Shown here in pieces: positions 1-6,801 of a stretch of DNA of 8,698 nucleotides. The DNA comes from Chloroflexota bacterium. GTDB taxonomy: Bacteria > Chloroflexota > UBA5177 > JANWHV01. Positions within the stretch are counted from its first letter, which is position 1. The number at the start of each line of letters is the position of its first letter. The notes beneath the pieces are model-generated. The model was not told the origin of the DNA and ran no database searches. It saw only the letters and a list, made by a program, of their open reading frames with translations. The position numbers and the translations under genes are program-made. The DNA lies in assembly GCA_025450375.1 (NCBI GenBank), contig JANWHO010000024.1:1-8698 (forward strand), written 5' to 3'.

Positions 1-871
1 AGTTAATCAATGGTCCCACCTGCTGGGCCATATAAATCTGATGGTTCAGCTTCATTACCCCAGAGGTGTCGGCGGCGTAGACGGTCTTGCCGGCAGCGGT
101 CGGATCCTTGATCACGTCCTGCCAGCCGCGGATCGAGGCCCGCAGGAAGCGGACCGCCAGGTCGGGGTTCTTGGTCAGCCAGCTGGCCTTGGCATAGAGT
201 CCGTCCTCCAACATGCTGACGCCGCACTGATTGTAGTCCAGCACGTTCATCTGGGACATCTTGATCCCCGCTTCCAGGACCACCCCGACTTCGTTATAGG
301 TCATGGCGCTGGCCGCGTTGAGGCTCTTATTAAGGAAGCCGTTCATGTCGAAACCTTGATGAATGACCTTCATCTGGGTGTCGGGATTAATGCCCAGTTT
401 GTTCATGCAGGCCAGGAATTGATACTGGTTCCCCGCCCACCAGACGCCTACCGTCTTCCCCTTGAGATCGGCGAAGCTGGTAATGTGCTGGCTCTTGAAG
501 GAGATCAGGCGCATGCCGGTGGTTTGGTAGATCTGGGCGATGTTGACCAGATTCTCGCCGTGCTCCCGTTCGGCCAGAAGCGACGGCAGCCAGTCGATGC
601 CGAAATCGGCGCCCCCATTGGCCACCACCTGCTCGGGGACGATCGTGGGACCGCCCGGCTGAATGGTCAGGTCCAGCCCTTCCTTGGCGTAATAGCCCTT
701 TTTCAAGGCCACATAGTAACCGGCGAACTGCGCCTGTGGCAGCCACTTCAGGACCAGGGACACGTGGGTGAGCGCGCGAGGCTGGGCGGCGTGGGCTGGA
801 GCGAAGCTTCCCCCCACCAGACCAGCGGCTACCGCCGCGACGGCGAGGGCGCGAAGAGCAATCTGTCGCAC
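1..871 (-). CDS. NMT1/ThiY-like ABC transporter substrate-binding protein (3' end off window)
   Basis: Periplasmic or surface solute-binding protein that should capture the ligand for the permeases and ATPase encoded upstream on the same strand. The reading frame is open for 290 codons and leaves the left edge without a stop; family members are commonly about 320-340 residues, so a short C-terminal piece is missing. I chose the GTG at 871-869 because GAGGAG lies 7 bases upstream and the product then begins with a signal peptide: RQIALR, a hydrophobic stretch to about residue 23, and a likely cut at AHA-AQ near residue 28. The mature part has NMT1-family hallmarks: LKWLPQAQFAGYYVALKKGYY (residues 41-61), a GADFGID segment (87-93) and GKTVGVWWAGNQYQF (138-152). 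The last pattern is typical of importers for pyrimidine-like, thiamin-precursor or flavin ligands. The yeast Thi5 CCCFC iron motif is absent, so this is a binding protein and not an HMP-P synthase. The ligand is unknown. Confidence 0.9.
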   Translation of the reverse strand, partial: MRQIALRALAVAAVAAGLVGGSFAPAHAAQPRALTHVSLVLKWLPQAQFAGYYVALKKGYYAKEGLDLTIQPGGPTIVPEQVVANGGADFGIDWLPSLLAEREHGENLVNIAQIYQTTGMRLISFKSQHITSFADLKGKTVGVWWAGNQYQFLACMNKLGINPDTQMKVIHQGFDMNGFLNKSLNAASAMTYNEVGVVLEAGIKMSQMNVLDYNQCGVSMLEDGLYAKASWLTKNPDLAVRFLRASIRGWQDVIKDPTAAGKTVYAADTSGVMKLNHQIYMAQQVGPLIN

Positions 872-1031
872 TGTACTTCTCCTCAATGCTGGAAACCATG
901 AAGCAAGGCCAATAAGGTCCACGAGCGAGACGCTGTCCGAGCTTCCTCCTTTCCCACGAGCCGCCAGTCCTCAGCCCCCATCGAGCGAAGGGTACGGCGT
1001 ACAGCTAGAGTACTTCATTTGACCACCCAGG
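872..1031 (-). other. 160-base gap inside the importer operon, possible internal promoter or leader
   Basis: This gap separates the second permease from the binding-protein gene, while all other junctions in the operon are tight. Seen here: an imperfect dyad GTAC-GGC-GTAC at 992-1002, and on the minus strand a strong Shine-Dalgarno-like run AAAGGAGGAAG (942-952) with no start codon at proper spacing. No clear -35/-10 pair, terminator or riboswitch is visible. A separate promoter would suit a binding protein, which is usually needed in excess over the membrane parts, but that is inference. Confidence 0.4.
879..884 (-). promoter_or_regulatory. Ribosome binding site for the binding-protein gene
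   Basis: GAGGAG on the minus strand, 7 bases before the GTG at 871-869. It decides the start: the ATG at 899-897 is in another frame, and an in-frame GTG 17 codons further upstream has no well-spaced site and would put extra residues before the signal peptide. Confidence 0.7.
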
Positions 1032-1871
1032 TTAGGGGCCGGCTCGGTACGAAACATGCCAGAACGTGAAAAGCCGCTCAAGGATCATCAGAAGGGCGTA
1101 GAAGAGGATGCCGGTGACGCTGGCCACCAGGACGCAGGCCCATACCAGGTCCCATTGCGCCACCTGGGCCCCATCGTTGATCTCGGTGCCCAATCCGGTC
1201 CCCTGGCTGGAAAAATACTCCGCCACTGTGGCGCCAATGACGCTGAGGGTGCTGCAAATCTTCAGTCCATTGAAGATCATGGGCAGCGCCGTGGGGAGTT
1301 GCAGACGGCGGAAAACCGTCCAACTCGAGGCGGCATAGGAGGTGAGAAGCTCCCGCGCCAGGGGCGAGTATGACGTCAAACCGGTGGCCGTGTTGAGGAG
1401 CATGGGGAAGAAGGTGATCACCAGAACGATCGCCGCCTTTGACGGCCAATCATAACCAAACCAGAAGACCAGGATCGGCGAGATCGCGATGATTGGCACC
1501 GAATTACTGAGCACCGCGTAGGGCACGAGGCCGCGGCGTACCCAATCGAAGCGGGAGCAGACAATCCCCACCAGGATCCCGAGGATGCAGCCCGCCAGGT
1601 AGCCGCGGAGCGCCTCCTGCCATACCGTGATCTGCCAGGCCGTCCAGATAACCGCGCGGTTGGTCCCCAGGGAAGCCACAATGGCGCTGGGCGGCGGCAG
1701 TTCCGGCTTTTTCACCACCCATTGCCATAAGGCCAGGACCAGCACCAGGACCAGCAGCGGAGGGGCGGACGTCCCCGCGTAACGGAGGAACCGGCGTGGC
1801 CGCACACTCACCAGGCCCCCGGCGCCGGCCGCCGGGTAGCCGCTCTTCAGAACCGTGGTCCGCTTGATCAT
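1032..1871 (-). CDS. ABC transporter permease, SsuC/ThiX-like (second permease)
   Basis: Inner-membrane subunit of the importer, 279 residues, of the BPD_transp_1 (MetI-like) family. Hydrophobic segments lie at about 36-52, 87-105, 117-138, 146-162, 197-218 and 243-264. After the first segment comes the usual proline motif (LPPPSAIVASL, 58-68). The EAA loop that docks on the ATPase is at about 172-205 (ARELLTSYAASSWTVFRRL followed by LPTALPMIFNGLKI). The ATG at 1871-1869 lies 10 bases after the stop of the other permease, and a GAGG overlapping that stop codon can serve as ribosome binding site, so the two are probably translated as a pair. The first 35 residues form a basic, glycine- and alanine-rich tail before the first membrane segment. 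The two permeases are clearly different in sequence, implying a heterodimeric membrane channel. Substrate not deducible. Confidence 0.93.
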   Translation of the reverse strand: MIKRTTVLKSGYPAAGAGGLVSVRPRRFLRYAGTSAPPLLVLVLVLALWQWVVKKPELPPPSAIVASLGTNRAVIWTAWQITVWQEALRGYLAGCILGILVGIVCSRFDWVRRGLVPYAVLSNSVPIIAISPILVFWFGYDWPSKAAIVLVITFFPMLLNTATGLTSYSPLARELLTSYAASSWTVFRRLQLPTALPMIFNGLKICSTLSVIGATVAEYFSSQGTGLGTEINDGAQVAQWDLVWACVLVASVTGILFYALLMILERLFTFWHVSYRAGP

Positions 1872-1881
1872 GCGCGCCGCC

Positions 1882-2742
1882 TCATGACTGTGGTGGGCGG
1901 GCGCGCACTACCAGACGTTCCGCGCCGGCTAAAAGGGAATAGGCGGCCAGGCCAAGGAGCGACGCCGCCAGCATGGTGGACCACCAGACGATGGTCTGCG
2001 TGTAATAACTCGCGAACACAATCCGCTGGCCCAGACCGTAATTGGATCCAAATAACTCGGCCACAATCGCCCCCACCAGCGCCGCCGTGGCGCCGATCTT
2101 GAGTCCGGTGAAGACGAAGGGCAGGGCGGCGGGAAAGCGGAGCTTCCAATAGATCTGCCAGGGATTGGCGGCGTAGGAGCGCATCAATTCATGGGCCAGC
2201 GGATCGGCGGATCGCAGCCCTTTGATGGCGCTGATCGCCACCGCGAAAAACACCAGATAGGAAGTCACCACGACCTTCCCGGCCAACGTGATCCCGAAGA
2301 TGCTGATTACGATAGGGGCCAGCGCCAGCACCGGGACAGTTTGCGAGGCCACCACCCAGGGGAGGAAGGCCCGTTCCACGGGGCGCGAGTGGACGAACAG
2401 GGTGGCGATCAGCAATCCCAGAAGGCCGCCCGCCAGCAGCCCGAGTCCCATTTCGGCGCCCGTGGTGCCCAGGTGTACCCAGATAGCCCGCGGATCATTG
2501 GGTGAGCGGGCCAGGGATTGGTAGAGGTTTTGCACCACCTGATGCGGAGTCGGCACCCAGGGCTGATCGACCCGCATGGTGGCGCCGGCGGTATTCCAGA
2601 ACCCGGTGATCGTCGGGTCTTGTTGCTGAACCTGGGCCCAGTTCCCCCGCACCGCCAGCACATACCACGCGACGATGATCGCCGCGCCAACCAAGGCCAC
2701 GGGCAGAAACGCGCGCCCGAATCCGTGGAGCGGCGCCCTCAT
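1882..2742 (-). CDS. ABC transporter permease, SsuC/ThiX-like (first permease)
   Basis: Inner-membrane subunit, 286 residues, BPD_transp_1 family. Hydrophobic segments are at about 12-30, 96-117, 126-150, 158-173, 208-229 and 250-273. The EAA cytoplasmic loop is at about 183-216 (AHELMRSYAANPWQIYWKL followed by FPAALPFVFTGLKI), the contact site for the ATPase. Compared with its partner it has a longer stretch (about residues 31-60) between the first membrane helix and the PWVPTPHQVV motif, a probable periplasmic insertion. The ATG at 2742-2740 overlaps the ATPase stop by four bases (ATGA), and GAGGAG lies 8 bases upstream within the ATPase gene, indicating translational coupling. It should pair with the permease just downstream. 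Confidence 0.93.
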   Translation of the reverse strand: MRAPLHGFGRAFLPVALVGAAIIVAWYVLAVRGNWAQVQQQDPTITGFWNTAGATMRVDQPWVPTPHQVVQNLYQSLARSPNDPRAIWVHLGTTGAEMGLGLLAGGLLGLLIATLFVHSRPVERAFLPWVVASQTVPVLALAPIVISIFGITLAGKVVVTSYLVFFAVAISAIKGLRSADPLAHELMRSYAANPWQIYWKLRFPAALPFVFTGLKIGATAALVGAIVAELFGSNYGLGQRIVFASYYTQTIVWWSTMLAASLLGLAAYSLLAGAERLVVRARPPQS

Positions 2743-3542
2743 AGTGCGTGCTCCTCACGCAGACAGGCGCGGCACTCGGTCAGGTAGCGGAAAAACTCCG
2801 GCTGCTCGCGGGTTTCGGCCCCGCGCGGCTGTGGTAGGTCGATGGGGATTACCCGCTCCACTTTCCCCGGACGTGGGGTCATCACCACAACGCGGGTGGA
2901 GAGGAACACCGCCTCGGGGATGCTATGGGTGACGAAGATGACCGTGGAGCCGGTCTGCCGCCACAGGTTGAGCAACTCCATGTTGAGCCGTTCGCGGGTC
3001 ATCTCATCCAGGGCCCCAAACGGTTCGTCCATCAGCAGAATGGAAGGCTGAAACGACAGGGCACGGGCGATAGCCACCCTTTGCTGCATCCCGCCGCTCA
3101 ATTGCCAGGGATAGCTTTTGGCGAACTCCCGCAGGCCCATCAGGTCGAGCAGGTTCGCCGCCCGTTGGTCCCGTTCCCCACGCGGCACGCCAAAAATCTC
3201 CAATGGCAACTGCACGTTCCGGGTCACGTCGCGCCAATCGTAGAGGACGGGGGCCTGAAAGACCATTCCGTAGTCGCGATCCCGCCGCGCCTGGGCCGGA
3301 CTCTTCCCCTTCACTCGCAGGTCTCCGGCGGAAGGACGGAGGAGGTCGCCAATCAGACGTAAGAGGGTGCTCTTGCCGCAGCCAGAGGGCCCGAGGAGCG
3401 AGATAAACTCTCCCGCCCGGACATCCAGCGACACATCCTGCAAGGCGTTGGTGGTCCGACCCTGGCCCTCGAAGATCATGGACACATGCTCGATGCTGAT
3501 CTCGGACGCCGCCGCGCTTTGTAGCCCTCCGGCGGTATTCAT
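2739..3542 (-). CDS. ABC transporter ATP-binding protein, SsuB/TauB/ThiZ-like
   Basis: Cytoplasmic ATPase that powers the importer; 267 residues from the ATG at 3542-3540. All catalytic motifs are intact: Walker A GPSGCGKST (51-59), Q-loop VFQ with Gln96, signature LSGGMQQR (148-155), Walker B ILLMDEP with Asp172 and Glu173, D-loop ALDE (177-180) and switch His206 in VTHSI. The MTPRPGKV segment near 221-228 is characteristic of the nitrate/sulfonate/taurine/NMT1-type ATPases. A TTG at 3548-3546, two codons earlier, is an alternative start: GAGG is 5 bases from the TTG but 11 from the ATG. The gene starts 14-20 bases after the LLM oxidoreductase stop and overlaps the next permease by four bases, so it sits inside the operon. 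Confidence 0.95.
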   Translation of the reverse strand: MNTAGGLQSAAASEISIEHVSMIFEGQGRTTNALQDVSLDVRAGEFISLLGPSGCGKSTLLRLIGDLLRPSAGDLRVKGKSPAQARRDRDYGMVFQAPVLYDWRDVTRNVQLPLEIFGVPRGERDQRAANLLDLMGLREFAKSYPWQLSGGMQQRVAIARALSFQPSILLMDEPFGALDEMTRERLNMELLNLWRQTGSTVIFVTHSIPEAVFLSTRVVVMTPRPGKVERVIPIDLPQPRGAETREQPEFFRYLTECRACLREEHAL

Positions 3543-3562
3543 GGACAACCAAACCTCATGCC

Positions 3563-4564
3563 CTAGCCCTTCCCGGCGAATTGGGGGATGATCCGCTCTC
3601 CATAGGTTGTCAGGGTGCGTTCCTTGTCGTCGGTCATCAGATAGATGTTGAACTCATTCACTCCGGCGATAGCCAGGGCGTGCAGCTTCTCCGTACACTG
3701 CTCCTCGGTCCCGATTATGCAGAAGCGATCCACCACGTCGTCGGTGACGAACTCGGCATGATGCGCCCCTACCCGCCCGTGATCTTGATAATCGTAGCCG
3801 GGGCGGTTCCGCACATAGCGGGTCAGCGCGGGAGGCAAATCCTCCGGCGGATATTTAGAGACCAGATCCACCACATGGTTGGAGACCATGGCTGGGAACC
3901 AGCGCACCTGAGCCCGCGCCTGATCCAGATTGGCGGTGATAAAGGTTGGCGCGGCGGACATCACATGGAAGCTCGCCCAATCGCGGCCCGCTTCCTCGCA
4001 CCCTTCCCGCGCGAAACCGAGGCACCACTTGATCAGATCGGGGTCGGCGAATTGCAAGATCACCCCATCTCCGACCTTCCCCGCCAGACGGAGCGCCTTT
4101 GGCCCATAGGCGGCCACGTAGATCGGCAGCCCACCCGAAGCCCACTTGATCTGGACTGGATGATCGTCGTCGGTTGTTTCCTCTCCCGTACCCAGGGCCC
4201 GGATCTCCTCGATCGCCGCTTCTAGCCGGACCAGCGTGGTGGGCGGCTTCCCCATCACTCGGCGGGCGCTATCGCCGCGGCCGATCCCCACCACCATGCG
4301 CCCGCCGGAGATCTCGTTAAGGGTAGCGAACACGCTGGCGGTCACGCTGGGCTCGCGGGTGCCGGGATTGGTCACGCAGGTGCCCAGGCGCATTCGCTGG
4401 GTGGCCTGAGCCATCAGGGTGAGGAGGGGATAGGGGTCCATCCAGAGCACGTGCGAATCGAATAGCCACCCATAAGAAAATCCATTTGCCTCGGCCAGGC
4501 GGGTAAGTTCCACGATGCGGCTCGAAGGGGGATCGGGCATGAGCGTCATACCGAAGTCGAGCAC
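3563..4564 (-). CDS. LLM-class flavin- or F420-dependent oxidoreductase
   Basis: First gene of the operon, 333 residues, a luciferase-like (bacterial luciferase/Mer/SsuD superfamily) TIM-barrel enzyme using FMN or coenzyme F420. Supporting features: N-terminal MLDFGMTLMPDPP strand, AEANGFSYGWLFDSH (24-38), the strand RLGTCVTNP (59-67), SGGRMVVGIGRGDSA (86-100) typical of the cofactor-binding region, and LPIYVAAYGPKALRLAGKVGDG (146-167). Overall it resembles the F420-associated CPS_4043-like or methylenetetrahydromethanopterin-reductase-like subgroup, but cofactor choice cannot be settled from motifs. The start is GTG at 4564-4562, with GAGGAG 6 bases upstream; the next in-frame ATG is five codons inside. 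Its place before an ABC importer recalls SsuD with SsuABC, so it may act on the imported compound or a derivative. Substrate unknown. Confidence 0.9.
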   Translation of the reverse strand: MLDFGMTLMPDPPSSRIVELTRLAEANGFSYGWLFDSHVLWMDPYPLLTLMAQATQRMRLGTCVTNPGTREPSVTASVFATLNEISGGRMVVGIGRGDSARRVMGKPPTTLVRLEAAIEEIRALGTGEETTDDDHPVQIKWASGGLPIYVAAYGPKALRLAGKVGDGVILQFADPDLIKWCLGFAREGCEEAGRDWASFHVMSAAPTFITANLDQARAQVRWFPAMVSNHVVDLVSKYPPEDLPPALTRYVRNRPGYDYQDHGRVGAHHAEFVTDDVVDRFCIIGTEEQCTEKLHALAIAGVNEFNIYLMTDDKERTLTTYGERIIPQFAGKG

Positions 4565-4570
4565 CAGGGT

Positions 4571-4576
4571 CTCCTC
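4571..4576 (-). promoter_or_regulatory. Ribosome binding site for the LLM oxidoreductase
   Basis: GAGGAG on the minus strand, 6 bases before the GTG at 4564-4562, which supports the GTG over the internal ATG. Confidence 0.65.
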
Positions 4577-4598
4577 GCACTCTCACACTTTCGCGTTC

Positions 4599-4630
4599 AG
4601 AATAGCAGTGATCGTAGCATAGCGCGTCAA
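4599..4630 (-). promoter_or_regulatory. Possible leftward promoter for the importer operon
   Basis: On the minus strand TTGACG (4630-4625) resembles a -35 box. TATTCT (4604-4599), preceded by TGC, resembles an extended -10 box. The spacer is 20 bases, longer than the usual 16-18, so this is weak. The position, 35-66 bases before the LLM start codon, is right for the operon promoter. Confidence 0.3.
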
Positions 4631-4674
4631 GGGGCGGGTACCGGTTCGGGAGACCAATCATTTTTCGGCAACCA

Positions 4675-4690
4675 GGGTACAGTTGTACCC
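4675..4690. promoter_or_regulatory. Perfect palindrome, candidate operator in the divergent promoter region
   Basis: GGGTACA-GT-TGTACCC: two 7-base arms that are exact reverse complements around a 2-base centre. It sits between the divergent LLM/importer operon and the dehydrogenase gene, 48 bases before the dehydrogenase ATG. The size and symmetry fit a dimeric repressor or activator site of LacI, GntR or TetR type. It could control one or both directions. No regulator gene is in the window. Confidence 0.5.
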
Positions 4691-4738
4691 ACGAGTCCTG
4701 CATCCGCGTGGGAGCAGCGACCATAAAGGAGGAGAGCG

Positions 4739-5818
4739 ATGACCGCGCGTGAGACCATGAACGCCGTGGTATGCCACGGACCGTACGACTACCGAGTGGA
4801 GAAGCGGCCCCGGCCGGAGCCCAGGGCCGGCGAGATGCTGGTCAAGGTGGGCGCGGCGGGAATCTGTGCCAGCGATATCAAATGCTTCATTGGCGGCCAC
4901 ACCTTCTGGGGCGTCGATGGCTCGGGCGGTTACTGCGACGCTCCGGTGACCGCCGGCCATGAGTTCGCGGGTACCGTGGCGGCCCTGGGTGAAGGCGCGG
5001 GTGAACGGCATGGGGTGGCTCTGGGCGACCATGTGGTGGCGGAACAGATCATCCCCTGCAACGCCTGTCGTTTCTGCAAGAACGGCCAATACTGGATGTG
5101 CGAGCCCCACATCATCTTCGGCTTCAAGCGCGACCGAGCCGAGGGTGGGATGGCGGAGTACATGATCTACCCCGCCAATGCCCGCGTCCACCTCATCGAC
5201 CAGCGAATCGACGCGCGCCAGGCCGCCTACATCGAGCCGCTGGCCTGCGCCATGCACGCGGTGGACCGGGGCAAGATCCATCCCGGAGACACCGTGGTGA
5301 TGGCCGGGGTGGGAAACATCGGCCTCTGCATGCTGCAAGCGGCCAGGCGATTCAATCCTGGCCAATTGATTGCCGTGGACACCAAGAATTACCGCCTGGA
5401 CCTGGCTCGCCGGTTTGGCGCCGACGTGGTGATCAACCCCCTGGAGGAAGACGCGGTAGAGCGGGTGAAGGGGCTGACCGGCGGCTACGGTTGCGATGTC
5501 TTCATCGAGGCATCGGGGAGTGCCCTGGTGCCCCAGATGGGCCTGAGCATGATCCGCAGGCTGGGCACCTTCGTGGCCTTTAGCGTCCTGGCCGAGCAGA
5601 CCACGATCGACTGGAACCTGGTGGGCGACCAGAAAGAACTGAACATTCATGGGAGCCACCTGGGCCCATACTGCTATCCCAAGGCGATCGCGGCGATTGC
5701 CGACGGTACGATCGATGTACGGAGCCTGATCAGTGCCGAGTTCCCCCTGGTGGAGTTCGCCGCCGCCATGGAAGCGGCCCGCGGCGGCGCCAACCTGAAG
5801 ACGCTCCTCATCCCATGA
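4739..5818 (+). CDS. Zinc-dependent polyol dehydrogenase, erythritol/L-threitol dehydrogenase-like
   Basis: Cytoplasmic medium-chain alcohol dehydrogenase, 359 residues, oxidising an alcohol or polyol with NAD+. Catalytic zinc ligands are Cys43 (GICASD), His74 in GHE and probably Glu166 (YIEPLAC). Structural zinc cysteines are 107, 110, 113 and 121. The Rossmann motif GVGNIG is at 190-195, and Asp214 at the end of the next strand favours NAD over NADP. The FWGVDGSGGYCDAPVTAGHEF segment (56-76) and the KELNIHGSHLGPYCYP block (around 319-334) resemble erythritol/L-threitol dehydrogenases (EltD type) more than sorbitol or threonine dehydrogenases; this is from recall of the family, not a search. 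Start at the ATG of 4739: AAAGGAGG lies 6 bases upstream. It opens the plus-strand pair, divergent from the importer. Confidence 0.92.
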   Translation: MTARETMNAVVCHGPYDYRVEKRPRPEPRAGEMLVKVGAAGICASDIKCFIGGHTFWGVDGSGGYCDAPVTAGHEFAGTVAALGEGAGERHGVALGDHVVAEQIIPCNACRFCKNGQYWMCEPHIIFGFKRDRAEGGMAEYMIYPANARVHLIDQRIDARQAAYIEPLACAMHAVDRGKIHPGDTVVMAGVGNIGLCMLQAARRFNPGQLIAVDTKNYRLDLARRFGADVVINPLEEDAVERVKGLTGGYGCDVFIEASGSALVPQMGLSMIRRLGTFVAFSVLAEQTTIDWNLVGDQKELNIHGSHLGPYCYPKAIAAIADGTIDVRSLISAEFPLVEFAAAMEAARGGANLKTLLIP

Positions 5819-5846
5819 ACCAGTTGGTACTTATCTCAATTACCTT

Positions 5847-5890
5847 GACCGGAAGGAAACGGGAACCGAGGTTCCCGTTTCCTTCCGGTC
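5847..5890. repeat. Perfect 20-bp inverted repeat (hairpin) between the two dehydrogenases
   Basis: Left arm 5847-5866 and right arm 5871-5890 are exact reverse complements, with the 4-base loop CGAG. An alternative fold pairs CTTGAC (5844-5849) with GTCAAG (5892-5897) at the cost of a bulge. No T-run follows on either strand, so it is not a standard intrinsic terminator. It could be an mRNA processing or stability element that sets the ratio of the two enzymes, an atypical terminator or attenuator, or a dispersed palindromic repeat of REP type. No second copy is seen in the window. Confidence 0.75.
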
Positions 5891-5921
5891 TGGTCAAGCC
5901 ACTCTCCGAAGGAGGAGTCAC

Positions 5922-6689
5922 ATGAGCGTATTGGCGGCGTTCGATCTCACCGGCAAGGTCGCGGTGGTAACCGGCGGAAACATGGGTCTGGGCGAGGTAT
6001 TCGCTGAGGCGCTGGCGGAGGTCGGGGCGCGAGTGGTGATCGCCGCTCGTCACCAGGACTTAAACGAGGGCGCTGCTGAACGCATCAACCAGGCAGGCGG
6101 CCAGGCCATCGGCGTGCCCCTGGATGTGACCGATCCCGCCTCGGTCGAGGCGATGATCGCCGATGTAAGTACCCAACTGGGGCCAATAGACATCCTGGTT
6201 AACAACGCGGGCCTGTGCTATCACCGTCCGGCCCTCGACGTTCCGCTGGCCGAGTTTCGCGAGGTGATGGAGGTCAACCTCTTTGGAGTCTGGCACTGCG
6301 CGCAGGCGGTTGGACGCCAAATGGTTGAACGGCGGAGCGGGGTGATCGTCAATATCGGATCGATTTCGGGCCAGATCGTCAATCGCCCGCAGATGCAGCC
6401 CGCCTACAACGCCTCCAAGGCGGCGGTGCATCAGCTCACCAAATCGTTGGCGGCGGAATGGGCGCGATTTGGGGTACGGGTCAACGCCATGGCCCCCGGC
6501 TACTTCAAGACCGCCATGTCGCCGGTGGACGAGCCCCAGTTCCGCCGCTACTGGATCGAGGACGCGCCGATGGAGCGTTACGGCCTGCCGGAGGAACTCG
6601 GCCCCACCATGGTCTACCTCGCCTCCGATGCCTCCCGCTTCATGACCGGCGCCGTGCTGGTGATCGATGGCGGGTATACCTTGTGGTAG
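5922..6689 (+). CDS. Short-chain dehydrogenase/reductase (classical SDR)
   Basis: NAD(P)-dependent oxidoreductase of 255 residues, full length for a classical SDR. The cofactor motif TGGNMGLG is at 17-24, Asp68 (LDV) and NNAG (94-97) are present, and the catalytic set Asn119, Ser147, Tyr162 and Lys166 (YNASK) is intact. The APG motif (191-193) and C-terminal VLVIDGGYTLW are typical. Arg43 after the second strand (AARHQ) may favour NADP. Sequence feel is gluconate 5-dehydrogenase or 3-oxoacyl-ACP reductase-like; in this context a sugar or polyol ketone reductase/dehydrogenase is more likely. AAGGAGG ends 6 bases before the ATG at 5922. It lies 103 bases after the zinc dehydrogenase on the same strand and may work on its product, with the hairpin between them modulating expression. 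Confidence 0.93.
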   Translation: MSVLAAFDLTGKVAVVTGGNMGLGEVFAEALAEVGARVVIAARHQDLNEGAAERINQAGGQAIGVPLDVTDPASVEAMIADVSTQLGPIDILVNNAGLCYHRPALDVPLAEFREVMEVNLFGVWHCAQAVGRQMVERRSGVIVNIGSISGQIVNRPQMQPAYNASKAAVHQLTKSLAAEWARFGVRVNAMAPGYFKTAMSPVDEPQFRRYWIEDAPMERYGLPEELGPTMVYLASDASRFMTGAVLVIDGGYTLW

Positions 6690-6801
6690 GATTGTAGTAG
6701 CCGAGGGTTGGTTGGCAGGAAGCAGCCAAAGAATGTCCGGATTGAGGCCGCCCCGCGACTGCGGGTGTGCTATGGTCATCGAAAGAATCTGGATGAAGCC
6801 C

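Noticed and set aside
1..871. Yeast-type HMP-phosphate synthase (Thi5/NMT1 enzyme)
   Set aside because: There is a signal peptide and no CCCFC motif, and the gene sits with ABC transporter parts, so a binding protein is the better reading.
387..899. Minus-strand frame of 170 codons starting ATG at 899
   Set aside because: It is out of frame with the real binding protein, is rich in Arg, Pro and Gly, and has no motif. The GTG at 871 with its own ribosome site gives the real product.
41..901. Long plus-strand open frame of 286 codons
   Set aside because: It is antisense to the binding-protein gene, whose frame shows a signal peptide and family motifs. The product here has no recognisable domain; long antisense frames are common in GC-rich genes.
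4565..4738. TPP or FMN riboswitch before the importer operon
   Set aside because: An NMT1-type importer made this worth checking, but neither strand shows a recognisable thi-box (CTGAGA with its partner helices) or the conserved core of an RFN element.
4658..5659. Minus-strand open frame of 333 codons opposite the zinc dehydrogenase
   Set aside because: The plus-strand gene has all zinc ligands and a perfect ribosome site. The antisense product is His- and Gly-rich with no domain, a mirror of GC-rich codon bias.
6060..6779. Minus-strand frame of 239 codons opposite the SDR
   Set aside because: The SDR motifs and catalytic residues are all in the plus-strand frame; the antisense product has no recognisable features.
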